Origin: Tubiluchus corallicola
Taxonomy: Eukaryota > Priapulida > Priapulimorpha > Priapulimorphida > Tubiluchidae
DNA length: 20,000 nt
Direction: 5' to 3'
NCBI GenBank assembly: GCA_030141605.1
Contig: JAQGDQ010000115.1
Location: 1-20,000, forward strand
Shown here: in pieces, positions 1 through 9,605 of the stretch
How the letters are laid out: each line of letters begins with the position of its first letter
How positions within the stretch are numbered: the stretch's first letter is position 1
The notes under the pieces: generated by a model
What the model was told of the DNA's origin: nothing
The model's input: only the letters and a program-made list of their open reading frames with translations
Database searches by the model: none
Position numbers and translations under genes: made by a program

Positions 1-1702
1 TGCAAGGTCAAAACTACCTATGAATGCGGCTTCAACAAGTTGTTGAAATCGCGACTGTTTTACACTTGCAACAGTCCGCGACAAATATGATTACGTGAAA
101 TTTTGTTTGCAGAATCTTGAAGATAGTTGATTAGCGAAGTCCCCGTTTTAAAGATGTCTATTTTAATAACTGCTTCAGATTTCCCACAAAAGATTGTTTT
201 AAGATCGTAAACCATTGGCGTGTGATGCTTGTTTATCGTAAAGCGTGTTAAACTCTGGCAAATTTTAATTCAGCGAATCAAACAACACTAGTTTCCCTTT
301 AAGTAACAGAAAAAATAATTTGCATTTTTTAAAAGGGACAAATATTGATGGTGATGATGGTGGTGGTGGTGGTGGTGGAGGTGGTGGTGGTGTTTGGTGG
401 CGGTGATGAACATGGTGGTGATGATGATGATGATGATGAAGATGATGATGATGATGACGATGATGATGATGATGGTCATGACCATGATGATCATGATGAT
501 AGTAATGATGATGATGATAAAATAATGTATAAAATTTTAACACACAAAAAGTAAAACATCTTATAACAACCCAACGTATTATATTATACTGTACCATGAT
601 AGGCTGCACCGTTCCATATCATACCAAGTGAACCACATCAATATTATTACTCGTTGTTGGATTAAGCAAGTCATCATTAGAATTGATGATGATGATGATT
701 ATGATGATGATGACCATAATGATAAAAAATGTAGAATCAATTTAATAAATTCGTAGAGTATTGTCATAAAAACTTTCTAAATCTGAAAGCTTATAAATGT
801 AAACAAATGTAAACAAACTTTTTATTTCAGAGGTGAATATAAAGTTCATTCCGACAAAGTGAATAATTAAAGGTACAATGACTAGATTTTACTGACTCTC
901 ACAAATATTTAAATGTAGTTAAATATAGAGAAATATTTCGATAGTTTTGCAAGATTTCGAGCGACGGCTGTGGTAAGCTGTTGATGAGTGAACAAAGCAC
1001 ATATGAAAAGATTAGGGGGGGGGGAGAAGATGTGAAATAACGTCGAGTAATAATATTGATGTGGTTCACTTGGTATGATATGGAACGGTGCAGCCTATCA
1101 TGGTACAGTATAATATAATACGTTGGGTTGTTATAAGATGTTTTACTTTTTGTGTGTTAAAATTTTATACATTATTTTATCATCATCATCATTACTATCA
1201 TCATGATCATCATGGTCATGACCATCATCATCATCATCGTCATCATCATCATCATCTTCATCATCATCATCATCATCACCACCATGTTCATCACCGCCAC
1301 CAAACACCACCACCACCTCCACCACCACCACCACCACCATCATCACCATCATCATTTGTCCCTTTTAAAAATGCAAAATTATTTTTTTCTGGTGCCATTT
1401 AAAGGGAAACTAGTGTTGTTTGATTCGCTGAATTAAAATTTGCCACAGAGTTTAACACGCTTTACGATAAACAAGCATCAGACGCCAATGGTCTGCGATC
1501 TTAACACAATCTTTTGTGGGAGATCTGAAGCAGTTATTAAAATAGACATCTTTAAACCGGGGACTTCGCAAATCAACTATCTTCAAGATTCTGCGAACAA
1601 AATTTCACGTAATCATATGTGTCTCTGATTTTTGCAAGTGTAAAACAGTCGCGATTTTAAACATTTGTCGAAGCCGCATTCATAGGTAGTTTTGATCTTG
1701 CA
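1..1702. mobile_element. Large inverted repeat, foldback-like element
   Basis: Bases 1-653 reappear reverse-complemented at 1044-1702, with a non-palindromic spacer at 654-1043. By eye the arms are well over 90% identical, with scattered substitutions and small indels (for example around 305-315 versus 1385-1400). The outer end reads TGCAAGGTCAAAACTACC on the left and as its complement on the right, ending TTGCA at 1702. The left limit may lie outside the window. Each arm carries a (GAT)n/(GGT)n trinucleotide tract (about 345-520 and 1150-1345), which makes spurious His-, Asp- or Ile-rich reading frames. No transposase is visible, so this is a non-autonomous foldback-type element or an inverted duplication. 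The arm divergence argues against a simple assembly artefact. Confidence 0.85.
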
Positions 1703-2174
1703 TGGCATACGTGATCTTAAAGTTGTACCTAACCTATTCTAGATATTAAGCCTTCTGCCAAACTGATTCATTGGTAATGTGTAGGTACTGTGTCTTAGAG
1801 CACGTAGAACATTACCCCCGTGTTAGACGGCTTACTGATAGATTAGTTTTCATAAATGCTTATATTGTTTGTTTGTTGCACTGTTATTAATACTGTTTGT
1901 GTATGTAAATATTGTAAAATATATATGTTAGCATTGCAATCAACTGTTTCTCTTTTTACTCACACTTTTTCAGCTTTGGTTACTAAAGAACGGATAATTT
2001 AGGAACCTCGGACATTCAGCGCTTCTCCCTCATTAGACTATCAAATTATCCTTCAAATTTCTCCCTTTCTTTACAATAATTCATGTGGATGCATTAACTG
2101 TTATTACAAAGTTTATAACATGGACGTTATAAACGTGTTGCATTTTGTTTTACATGAACAACCAGCATATCTAA

Positions 2175-2531
2175 ATTATCATAATATTCAAGTCCCTATC
2201 AGCATTTAAAACAAAATTAAAATCACTAATATTAACGAGATATGAAATACCATCACACCAGTACAACAACATACACACTAATTCAGTATTTTTACATCCA
2301 CGGCCGCATTAATTAAATCATAATTTTTTCATTTTTTTGTACATAGTTGTAAATATGTTTGATTTTATTCGTCGTTGCTTTCCATTACTGCACAGTAGTT
2401 TAGATTGCACTGACGCATTTGCCTTTAGCAGTGTAAGTTTTTATTAACTAACACTGATTGATCATCTCTGTAAAGTTTTTTATCAGTGATTATCAATTTA
2501 TTTTAATGGCAAATAAAGATTATTATATATA
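2175..2531 (+). mobile_element. LINE 3' terminal fragment (end of reverse transcriptase ORF plus 3' UTR)
   Basis: One frame from 2175 to the stop at 2310-2312 reads IFKSLSAFKTKLKSLI and onward. A phrase like SAFKTKLKSL is characteristic of the extreme C-terminus of many invertebrate non-LTR retrotransposon reverse transcriptases. It is followed by an AT-rich 3' UTR, an AATAAA at 2512-2517 and a TATTATATATA tail. An in-frame stop just upstream shows that the copy is 5'-truncated or decayed. The clade cannot be assigned from so short a piece. Confidence 0.55.
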
Positions 2532-3564
2532 GTGCAATAAGTACGTATATAGTACTATATACGATAAATACAATTGAATCAAATGAAATAGCAGTTATGA
2601 ATACTGGACCTTACTGTGGTCCTTATTTTCACCAACTTTGTGTTGCTAATGAGCGCCAATGGCAGTAAAGAAAATTAACAGAAAGGAAAGCTGGTGACCT
2701 AAAGACAGTCAACCAGATAACAATGGATAATGCGACAGATGCCCTCTGGTAATTGAAATGCGTTAAATAAATCAACCCATTTAGCTCTCTTTTCACTGAG
2801 GTTGTTTTGCAATGTGACGTAGTGCGGCTCGAGATTTGTGGGGCGAGAAACAATTTGAAATTGGGGTAAATTAATTACGTAGTGCTAAATTAATTATCTG
2901 CGGTACATTAAAGTAATTTGTCTATATTATTCGTCTGTGTAGGTTCACAATTGGTTAGGTTATCCGCTAAAAATCTCCAGATTGGCTGGTCCGTATAGAA
3001 TAGCAGACACCACAGATTGAAAAACACTTTATAGCTTTCGAGACCAAACGTATTTGTATTTAGACAGCCACATGTAAACAAATTACATTGTTTAATATTA
3101 CATTATTTTGGATATTCTGAAATGTTGCGAATCATATTACAAGGCGCATTTAGGCAGTGTGTCTCTGTGCGTCTCTTCCGCCACCCTTTTGACTATTTCT
3201 TTATCATACATTTAGTATTTTTATTTACTTTATTGTATAATTTTATGGGTGTCAAATAAACTAAACAAAACTAAAGTAAACAAATGTAAACGAATTAGCA
3301 TCCAACACCTCATTGTCTGTTACTGTGTTCTAATAAAGGTAAAAGGGAAATATGGTGTTAATTAAAATAATTTTCAGAAATAGGAAAGCATTTTAGCCCA
3401 ATTCAAATTACCTTTGTCTCTTTTAAACATACATTGCAGAAAGAATTGCAACTTACTAACAGTTAGCTAGTTTAAACATAATTTATTATAGGATTGAATC
3501 AGACAGTTTGAACAACATGATTTAGGATCCTCACGACAACAGACTTTATACATTATTTACAAAA
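2532..3564. other. Intergenic DNA, no gene seen
   Basis: This is AT-rich DNA without a convincing exon on either strand; the 74-codon minus frame at 2629-2853 has no recognisable protein features. Around 3150-3275 a T-rich stretch ends in AATAAACTAAACAAAACTAAA-like sequence, which resembles a retroposon 3' tail but cannot be classified. The short phrase GTAAACAAATGTAAAC at about 3277-3292 also occurs near 798-815, inside the spacer of the inverted repeat. Confidence 0.4.
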
Positions 3565-3786
3565 ACATTTACAGTAAGAATAGACTATAACTACACAAGC
3601 TGACAAGTTTTACTACAAGATTATATTAGACATTAGTAACATTTACAGTAAGAATTGACTATACCTACACAAGCTGACAAGTTTTACTACAAGATTACAT
3701 TAGGCATTAGTAACATTTATAGTAAGAATTGACTATACCTACATAAGCTGAGAAGTTTTACTACAAGATTACATTAGACATTAGTA
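3565..3786. repeat. 74-bp tandem repeat, three copies
   Basis: Three head-to-tail units begin at 3565, 3639 and 3713, each opening ACATTTA(C/T)AGTAAGAAT and each containing CAAGCTGACAAGTTTTACTAC or a one-to-two base variant. The spacing is exactly 74 bp and the units differ by only a few substitutions, so this is a young minisatellite. No coding potential is seen. Confidence 0.9.
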
Positions 3787-4360
3787 GAAAATGACGGTTA
3801 GAAAATATTAATGTACGAATATTTAAGAGTGATGCATTTCATATCAAACAGAAACTTCTGGAAGCGTTTAGTACGTAATATAAAGTCATGTATGCATTGG
3901 AATATTTTACAGTTAGCAGCATAGTTAAATTCATCTTTTACGAATAATAACAACTTCAACAGATCATTAGTTCTGTACCTATGTTGCATTTTTTGTAGGG
4001 GAATAACAAAATACTTGTCATCGAATGTTCAACGCCTGGTGCCACGTTTCAGTTCAAGAATTTCATTGCTAACCTTTTAGTTTAGTTAATAACTTTAAGT
4101 ACAGCAGGTTAAAATATGCGAACTGTTGTTTACCTTTTTAACAATTTTACCGAATATTTTCGTCGAAAATGTGTGTGGGTTTTCCCCCAGATGAGGATAC
4201 GCAGCAGTAAATAGCAAAAGTAAATAATAGCCGTGAGCAATAAATAGGAATAAATGCAAAAAACAAACGCAAATCCAATGCGTGACTTGTGTAACGATGT
4301 ATTTCAGAGTGAGAACTAACAACTAATCAGGACACAACTAAGTAGGATATCCGGGTACAT
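3787..4360. other. Upstream region of gene A, no gene seen
   Basis: AT-rich sequence between the 74-bp repeat and the TATA-rich tract before gene A. Two short minus-strand frames (3798-3989 and 4095-4322) lack domains, conserved motifs or a splice context and are treated as chance. Promoter-proximal control elements of gene A presumably lie here, but none can be named. Confidence 0.4.
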
Positions 4361-4375
4361 TATATATATATATAT
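4361..4375 (+). promoter_or_regulatory. Possible TATA element of gene A
   Basis: A run of alternating TA lies about 137-151 bp upstream of the preferred start codon at 4512, a plausible distance for a TATA box with a 5' leader of about 110-125 bases. The in-frame ATG at 4374 falls inside this tract, which argues against its use for translation. The tract could also be a plain dinucleotide microsatellite. Confidence 0.4.
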
Positions 4376-4511
4376 GTGTACAACCAGAACATCCTTTGTT
4401 TATCATGTAGCATCCCGTTTCTGTTTAACTGTGCATTTTATATACAAGCATTGTAAAAGTCAGTTAAGTTTAGAGAAGAGTTCTTGTGTTTTGTATTTTT
4501 CCACGGAGAAC

Positions 4512-5171
4512 ATGGGCCCGTTTAATGCTGTTTCTGAATCTTCCAATTTAGTGCCAGAAGTTAAAACTCCCGCGAAGAAATGCTCGTCGACATTCGTCTG
4601 TCTAAGCATTCTGACGTTTGTGATGACGGCTTGTCTGGGTTGCGTCATCATTGTCCTGCTGAGGGTCGAGGTCATCTATTCTGTCAGCGAGCAACAGCCG
4701 GCGACCAAAGATGACGTTTCAGCGGTCACAGAGTCTCCGGTCCCGACACACCTTGTGACTTCTGCACTTGTGACAGTCGATCTCCCGGCAGACAAACTTA
4801 TTGACGATGCCAAAGACTGCACGGAGCTTGAACTGACACTCAATAACATACGTCTCATAGAATCACAAGTTCCACTAGAAGTCTACCACAGATTCACTGA
4901 TAAATACGATCGGCTGAGCTGCAATGAGACCAACATCGACTGGCCGACTACCTTAAGACCACTTAGGGTCAAGAGGAGTGTGGCAGCTGAATGCGACATG
5001 ACGAGGGTTGGCGATGGTTGGTGCGACAGCGAGTGTAATGTACCAACGTATAGATATGATGGCGGGGATTGTTGCGAACATCTCTGTACTTATCGTGACC
5101 AATTCGAGGACAAGCTATGGCCCTGTGGGAGCAACGGGTACGACTGCAAGCTGCCCGTACCAGGAGAAACT
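4512..5171 (+). CDS. Gene A exon 1: type II membrane protein with furin site and LNR domain
   Basis: First coding exon of a predicted 418-residue protein (residues 1-220). I start it at 4512 because this ATG has a strong context (A at -3, G at +4) and immediately precedes a short charged tail and a membrane segment. The frame stays open upstream to 4374. Residues 1-26 are cytoplasmic-like with KTPAKK; 27-50 are hydrophobic (TFVCLSILTFVMTACLGCVI and on). With no signal peptide, the topology is type II. Residues 51-151 form a stalk rich in S, T, V and P with an N-glycosylation site, NET, at 138-140. RVKR at 152-155 is a furin-type site. An LNR follows at 161-192, with GDGWCDSECN and YDGGDCC. 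One canonical cysteine appears displaced. C212 KLPVPGET begins the first of the tandem modules. The donor is ACT|GTAAGT, phase 0. The function is unknown; furin release of the ectodomain is inferred. Confidence 0.88.
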
Positions 5172-5787
5172 GTAAGTAATTAATCTTAGGTGTGTGCACA
5201 AAAACTCATCATGACCATTACGTAGGTTGATGGATTGATTGATCGTTTATTGACTAAAACAATTACGTAATGCAGGTCGAGCAGTATCAAAATAAAAACG
5301 TTTTTAGTCCAGTGAACCCTTAAACAAAACACGAGGCACAATATATTTGTCAGGCGGAAACTTTAGAATAAAAGAAATGTTGTCGGAAAATCCGTTTTAA
5401 ACCAAGCCTGGCTTCTTTGGTGGGCTTACAATATTAGTCAGATCGTATGCTTCGTTCATGCATGTGTAACCAAGCGTTTAGTTAACCTTGCCTTATAAAA
5501 AGGAAGTGTTATCGCTGATCGGTGACCACCTGTCAGCAGGTACCACACAAGGTCCTTTTTCTTGTTCTTTTTTTATATAGGCCTATATGTGAGATTATTT
5601 AAAGTGCTGTGAATTATGTGATTATTTTTGTTGTAACGTAATGCAAAGTGTAACAGTTAAATTTGTTAATAAAGTGTATTATTAGTGTGACCACAATTTA
5701 TACAAATCGTTATGTTACTCTAATGACTATGTTTGACTGGATTATTTTCACAGCACAATTAATGCAAAATCACAGGTAAGAGCAAAT

Positions 5788-5825
5788 CAATCAATACCCA
5801 CTAAGGTTTAAGTGGGTATTGATTG
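5788..5825. other. Perfect 15-bp hairpin in intron 1
   Basis: CAATCAATACCCACT (5788-5802) pairs exactly with AGTGGGTATTGATTG (5811-5825) across an 8-base loop. The stem is shorter than a usual animal pre-miRNA and pairing does not continue outward, so a miRNA call is not justified. It may be the remnant of a short inverted-repeat element or a cruciform-forming site. Confidence 0.8.
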
Positions 5826-6220
5826 CATCCCCAATGCATCCTTTCTCACTGCAAAAAGTTAGTGTTAACAGTGCACGATCAGGACAGGCTCTCCCTCTCT
5901 TTAAAGCTATTTGGCATCAAATTCAATTTTTTCGATAAATGTGCTCTCAAGACCGGTAGACAAAACAGTAATCCAGCAAAAAGAACTAGACTCTACTATG
6001 CCTGTGTTTTGTCTTAATCTCTTCACTGCTATTATGCATTTTTTGCTTTTATTAACTGTGTTAATGTGAGATAAAGTTGGTATGAAATTATAAATCATGC
6101 AATTAGAATTAATAATTCGGAAAGTTAATTAATAATTTAGGTTGAAATTGCTAAAAATAAAAAAAAACGCTAAAGTGGGGGGGGGGGTTATGAAAAAAAC
6201 GTTTACTTTCAGACAGTTTA

Positions 6221-6312
6221 TTTGATCAACCGAACGGGTTGGAATGACAGACCAATCAAATGATCATTTGATCAACCGAACGAATTGGAATGACAGGCCA
6301 ATCAAATGATCA
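6221..6312. repeat. 46-bp direct tandem duplication
   Basis: Two adjacent 46-bp units (starts at 6221 and 6267) differ at about three positions. Each unit starts TTTGATCA and ends TCAAATGATCA, so unit ends are themselves inverted repeats and the junction reads TGATCATTTGATCA. Confidence 0.85.
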
Positions 6313-6685
6313 AGGCAATAACATTATTACTATGCAAATACTACTTATATAAACAAATAAACAACCAAATTAAGTAAATAGTCGTGCAAGAAGGAACAAC
6401 TGAAGATGGAATCAATGAACAGAGCACAAACTCACAAGCAAGCATTAAACGAGCAAATAAACAGACAACAAACAGAAAGACAAAAATATTTACAACAAAA
6501 ACGACGACAAAGACAACAGCACCAGCAACACCGACAATAACAACAACGATGACAGTGACGACGATTAGTAATTGGTAGAAGCAATCGTTAAACAACTTGC
6601 CTAGCTCAGCAAAACTTCTGCCTCGCTCTTAAGATTCTTCTCTATTAATTTGAACCTCTCTATTATTTGCGATATTTCTCTCCAG

Positions 6686-6811
6686 GTACCAAACTGGTTT
6701 ACTCACAGCACACAGTTCTGTTTTCGCTGGTATGCTGATGGTGACGGTGGACAGTGCGGCGACGGTTCAGAACCGCATGAAATATGTGCTCACACTTCAT
6801 CAAAAACAAGG
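6686..6811 (+). CDS. Gene A exon 2: first four-cysteine module
   Basis: 126 bp, 42 codons, bounded by CTCTCCAG and GTAAGT, phase 0 on both sides (protein residues 221-262). It encodes VPNWFTHSTQFCFRWYADGD followed by GGQCGDG and an EICAH segment. It aligns residue for residue with PW…QLCYEWYPDGDGGQCGGG…LCAR in exon 4. The shared W-Y-x-D-G-D-G-G-Q-C core (238-242 for DGDGG) is acidic and glycine-rich, in the style of a metal-binding loop, but calcium binding is only an inference. Cysteine spacing (11 and 9 residues between) matches the exon 4 copy (11 and 8). Confidence 0.9.
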
Positions 6812-6832
6812 GTAAGTAGATTTATTATACTG

Positions 6833-7214
6833 GACTCTCAGGGGGTCGAACTCCAAGATGGCATATCGGTCTTGATATTGAACTGAATTCGTCTCTGGGG
6901 TCGAACTCCAAGATGGCATAGCGGTCTTGATATTGAACTGAATTTGACTCAGGGGGTCGAACACCAAGATGGCATAGCGGTCTTGATATTGAACTGAATT
7001 TGACTCAGGGGGTCGAACACCAAGATGGCATGGCGGTCTTGATATTGAACTGAATTCGACTCAGGGGGTCGAACTCCAAGATGGCATAGCGGTCTTGATA
7101 TTGAACTGAATTCGACTCAGGGGGTCGAACTCCAAGATGGCATAGCGGTCTTGATATTGAACTGAATTCGACCCAGGGGGTCGAGCTCCAATATGGCATA
7201 GCGGTCTTGATATT
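6833..7214. repeat. 56-bp minisatellite, about seven copies
   Basis: A unit centred on GGGGGTCGAACTCCAAGATG and GCATAGCGGTCTTGATATTG repeats with marker TCGA at 6846, 6901, 6957, 7013, 7069, 7125 and 7181. The spacing is 55 then 56 bp throughout. It starts about 20 bp downstream of the exon 2 donor. Because 56 is not a multiple of three, the minus-strand reading frame across it (7005-7220) cycles through frames of a non-coding unit and is not a gene. Confidence 0.95.
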
Positions 7215-7240
7215 ACGCATCAGGAAAATCCATTTTACTA

Positions 7241-7682
7241 TTGTTGTGTAACTGATTACTTAACTGCAAATGTTAATTTTAATTACAAATGTTATGCTAT
7301 TTAACTAAGTGTCTGTAAACTAGTAATATATACCTGTTGTAGCATGTCATTTAACTCTCATAAAATAAAGCACAAAAACTACACTGTACGGAGTTTATTA
7401 TCAGCGCTAATAAAAATAGGGAACAAAATACACGTGCACAAAAAAAAACTAACTCAGTAACAGCAAGCACTGCACCCTAGGAGCACCTGTGTCAGAAATC
7501 CCAGGCTGTAGTGACCTCTACACGCTTTTATACTGGTATTCCAGGTCAGCTGGCTTCTCACATCACGTGTAGGCCCAAACCAGACGTCTGGACCTACAAG
7601 AAAGGGGTGAGTCGCTGCTGACGTGGAAGCAGGGCGTGTAGAGGGCCCTGCACCTGATCCGACACAGGTGTCTCCGTAACAA
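7241..7682 (-). mobile_element. Probable solo LTR in intron 2
   Basis: Read on the minus strand the segment begins TTGTTACGGAGACACC and ends ACACAACAA. It is flanked on both sides by the same five bases (TACTA on the + strand, 7236-7240 and 7683-7687), as expected of a target-site duplication. Inside, also on the minus strand, are a TATA box (TATAAAAG, 7525-7532) and about 130 bp later an AATAAA (7394-7399), the order expected for U3-R-U5. A second AATAAA on the + strand at 7364-7369 is probably incidental. No internal protein region remains, so recombination to a solo LTR is inferred. Termini are imperfect inverted repeats; TTGTT…AACAA is slightly off the common TG…CA. Confidence 0.65.
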
Positions 7683-7810
7683 TACTAATAACGGATGTTA
7701 TACAGGGTGTTCAAGAAAAAAAACAGTGCAGCACAAACATGCTGATGTTCTTATACTGGAACTTAGAAGAATTGAAATTATTTGAAAATTGAAAATTTTA
7801 AAAAAAACAA

Positions 7811-7960
7811 ACGATATAGTCCAGAGGTAACGCGTCCGTCCTGAGAGGTCGTGAGGTCGATACAGCGGCCGGGACATACCAAAGACATCAAAAATGGTAC
7901 CTGCTGTTTCTCTGCCTGGCGCGTGGTATTTATGGTAAATGCGGGGTTATAATAATCTCT
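7811..7960 (+). mobile_element. tRNA-derived SINE
   Basis: An A-box-like TAGTCCAGAGGT (7817-7828) is followed about 30 bp later by a B-box-like GGTCGATAC (7855-7863), giving an RNA polymerase III type II promoter layout. Downstream comes a body with GGGACATACC and a TGGTACCTGCTGTTTCTCTG phrase, then a CCTGGCGCG stretch and a T/A-rich end. This head-plus-body arrangement is typical of tRNA-derived SINEs in invertebrates. The promoter boxes are degraded, so the copy is probably inactive. Confidence 0.65.
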
Positions 7961-8251
7961 GTTAGGTATGTGTAGTTTCTTATTTACAGTTCAGCAGTTA
8001 TATCATGCTATAATCTCTTATTAAGTGTCTTAATACCCAACAAGATTTCATTGTGATTTGATTATCATATTTCAACATATTGGCATATTCCTATAGTACA
8101 ATCCTTTTGGAACACCCAGTGCTTCTTTATGTGAACATTGAACAATTCTAACACGCACTTTTTGCATGATGAGTCGTAAACTGTCTACACAGTCCTCATC
8201 ACGGTAAATATTTTTGCTCACCATTCTACACTTTGCTCCTTTGACCTGCAG

Positions 8252-8389
8252 GTGTATAGAGATGACACAGACGGAAGAGGAGGGGGATGTCAAATGGGCT
8301 GGGCAATCAAGTCTCCATACAGCGATCCCTGGTTTCAGCAGGTGCAAATCTGTTTTAAGTTCATGGCAGACGGTAGCTCGCCTCAGCAG
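8252..8389 (+). CDS. Gene A exon 3: YRDDTDGRGGGC motif and second module
   Basis: 138 bp, 46 codons, acceptor TGACCTGCAG and donor GTATGT, phase 0 at both ends (residues 263-308). It encodes VYRDDTDGRGGGCQMGWAIK, then an SDPWFQQVQICFKFMADG segment. It completes the module begun in exon 2 and opens the next. The usual DGDGGQC core is altered to MADGSSPQQ|C, with the cysteine supplied by the first codon of exon 4. This middle module is therefore the most diverged, and its length (68 residues between equivalent cysteines) is longer than its neighbours (63 and 64). Confidence 0.9.
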
Positions 8390-8396
8390 GTATGTC

Positions 8397-8905
8397 TGAC
8401 ACAATGTCTTCTCCCTCCCTCCCTCCTCATTTCCTTTCCACCGCCTTCCTCTCCCTCTCCCTCTCCCCTCCTCTCCCTCTCTTTTCCTCTCTCCCTCTGT
8501 TTCTTCTCTCTTCTTTTTATCTTTCTTTCCCTTTTCTCTTTTTTTGCCTTGGCGCTTTCTCTTCTTGGTGCTAACACTATGTTTTTGCCCTCCCTCCATC
8601 CACATTTCATTTCCACCCCCTTTCTGTCCCTCTCCCCTTCTCTCCCTCTCTTTTCCTCTCTCCCTCTATTTCTTCTCTCATGTCTTTTCTCTTCCTTTCC
8701 CTTTTCTCTTTTTTTGCCTTGGTGGTTTCTCTTCTTGGTGCTAACACAATGTTTTCGCCCTCCCTCCCTCCCTCCACATTTCCACCCCCTCCTGCGCCTC
8801 ACCCCTTCTCTCCCTCTCTTTTCCTCTCTCCCTCTGTTTCTTCTCTCATCTCTTTTCTCTTCCTTTCCCTTTTCTCTTTCTTGCCTTGGTGCTCTCTTTT
8901 TGGTC
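8397..8905. repeat. Pyrimidine-only minisatellite, three copies of about 168 bp
   Basis: The + strand is almost purely C and T (CTCCCTC, TTTCCTCT and similar) for long stretches. Three units are marked by GCCTTGG at about 8546, 8716 and 8883, each followed by a TTGGTGCTAACAC-like phrase in the first two. It starts within ten bases of the exon 3 donor. Long open frames on both strands here (Ser/Pro/Leu-rich on +, Arg/Glu/Lys-rich on -) result from the composition and are not genes. Confidence 0.9.
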
Positions 8906-9172
8906 ACTAAGTGTTTTAAAGTGATTACGCGTTACTTTATTCAAACACGTCCCCACATTCCTTTGAGAAAGAGCTAGAAAAGTTTTCCTGCACTTTCGTA
9001 TTACTACGAAACAAGTCTGAAACATTAAGCGTAATTAACTGTGACAGAGTTTGGTTGGTTTGATTACAACTTTTAGCTTTTTGGTACAGTCAGACGTTGT
9101 TCTTAGTCTTCATATTGTGATTTGTGATGCAAATTTTACTTCGCAAGTTGCACAAATTTTGTTTTTGAACTC

Positions 9173-9605
9173 GTGGCGTTGTGTAAATTGAATAATAGAC
9201 GAGGTACGACAGCAACGACAGAAATAACAATAACAAGATTGAAAAATCAGCTCTTCTTACAGATATTACTTCTGGATGATGTTATTAATTTTAATGGATG
9301 TATATACATGTATAAGACCAACAACAACTTATTTCCAACTTTTTTTGGAAATCCAGTCAAGATAAATGTAAAAAGATACAATACCAGACATAATGAATAT
9401 ATAGCAAGACGTTGTAGGACAAATATGGCCAAACATTTCATTAGCTATATTGGACCAGTCCTATGGAATAGACTAAGCCGCACTTCAAAATGTAGTCACT
9501 CAACTTTTAAAAAAACTGTCAGAAAAGAAATATTTCAAAAGTATTGAGAGTAACACAGTTTGATAATGGTAATCACCTGCATTTACTCACAGTAATCTTA
9601 ATAAA
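9173..9605 (+). mobile_element. LINE fragment: C-terminus of reverse transcriptase ORF
   Basis: An open frame ending at 9547 contains YMYKTNNNLFPTFF, then RYNTRHNEYIARRCRTNMAK, ISYIGPVLWNRLS and FKKTVRKEIF. The order (M)YK…YNTR…RT…G-P-x-L-W-N…FKK is the well-known C-terminal tail of reverse transcriptase ORFs in Jockey/CR1/RTE-like non-LTR elements. The endonuclease and the catalytic RT region are absent, so this is a 5'-truncated dead copy in intron 3 of gene A. An AATAAA at 9600-9605 may mark its 3' end, though AT-rich sequence to about 9890 could still belong to the 3' UTR. Confidence 0.8.

Larger units (their letters stand above)
5172..6685 (+). other. Gene A intron 1
   Basis: A 1514-bp intron with donor GTAAGT and acceptor TTTCTCTCCAG, phase 0. 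It holds a perfect hairpin (5788-5825), a run of about ten G near 6178, a 46-bp direct duplication (6221-6312), and a degenerate ACA/ACG trinucleotide tract at about 6478-6565. A 12-bp palindrome, TATAGGCCTATA, lies near 5576-5587. Short frames here (5823-6017, 6341-6595) show no protein-like features. Confidence 0.8.

Noticed and set aside
265-1436. Histidine-, aspartate- and isoleucine-rich reading frames
   Set aside because: They are translations of the (GAT)n/(GGT)n tracts inside the inverted repeat, appear on both strands and in several frames, and have no gene context.
4374-4511. In-frame upstream ATG extending gene A by 46 residues
   Set aside because: It sits inside the TA-repeat that may be the TATA element, has a poor context, and would place an odd hydrophobic stretch before the tail. 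The ATG at 4512 has a strong context.
7005-7220. 71-residue repetitive minus-strand frame
   Set aside because: It is simply the 56-bp minisatellite read through; the unit length is not a multiple of three and there is no other support.
7705-8117. Possible DNA-transposon ends: GGGTGTTC at 7705-7712 and GAACACCC at 8110-8117
   Set aside because: Only eight bases match exactly, no target duplication was found, and the encoded minus-strand peptide between 8120 and 8200 could not be tied to a transposase.
8072-8977. Long Arg/Glu/Lys-rich (minus) and Ser/Pro/Leu-rich (plus) frames
   Set aside because: They come from the purine/pyrimidine strand bias of the intron 3 minisatellite. The real coding part is only exon 3 at 8252-8389.
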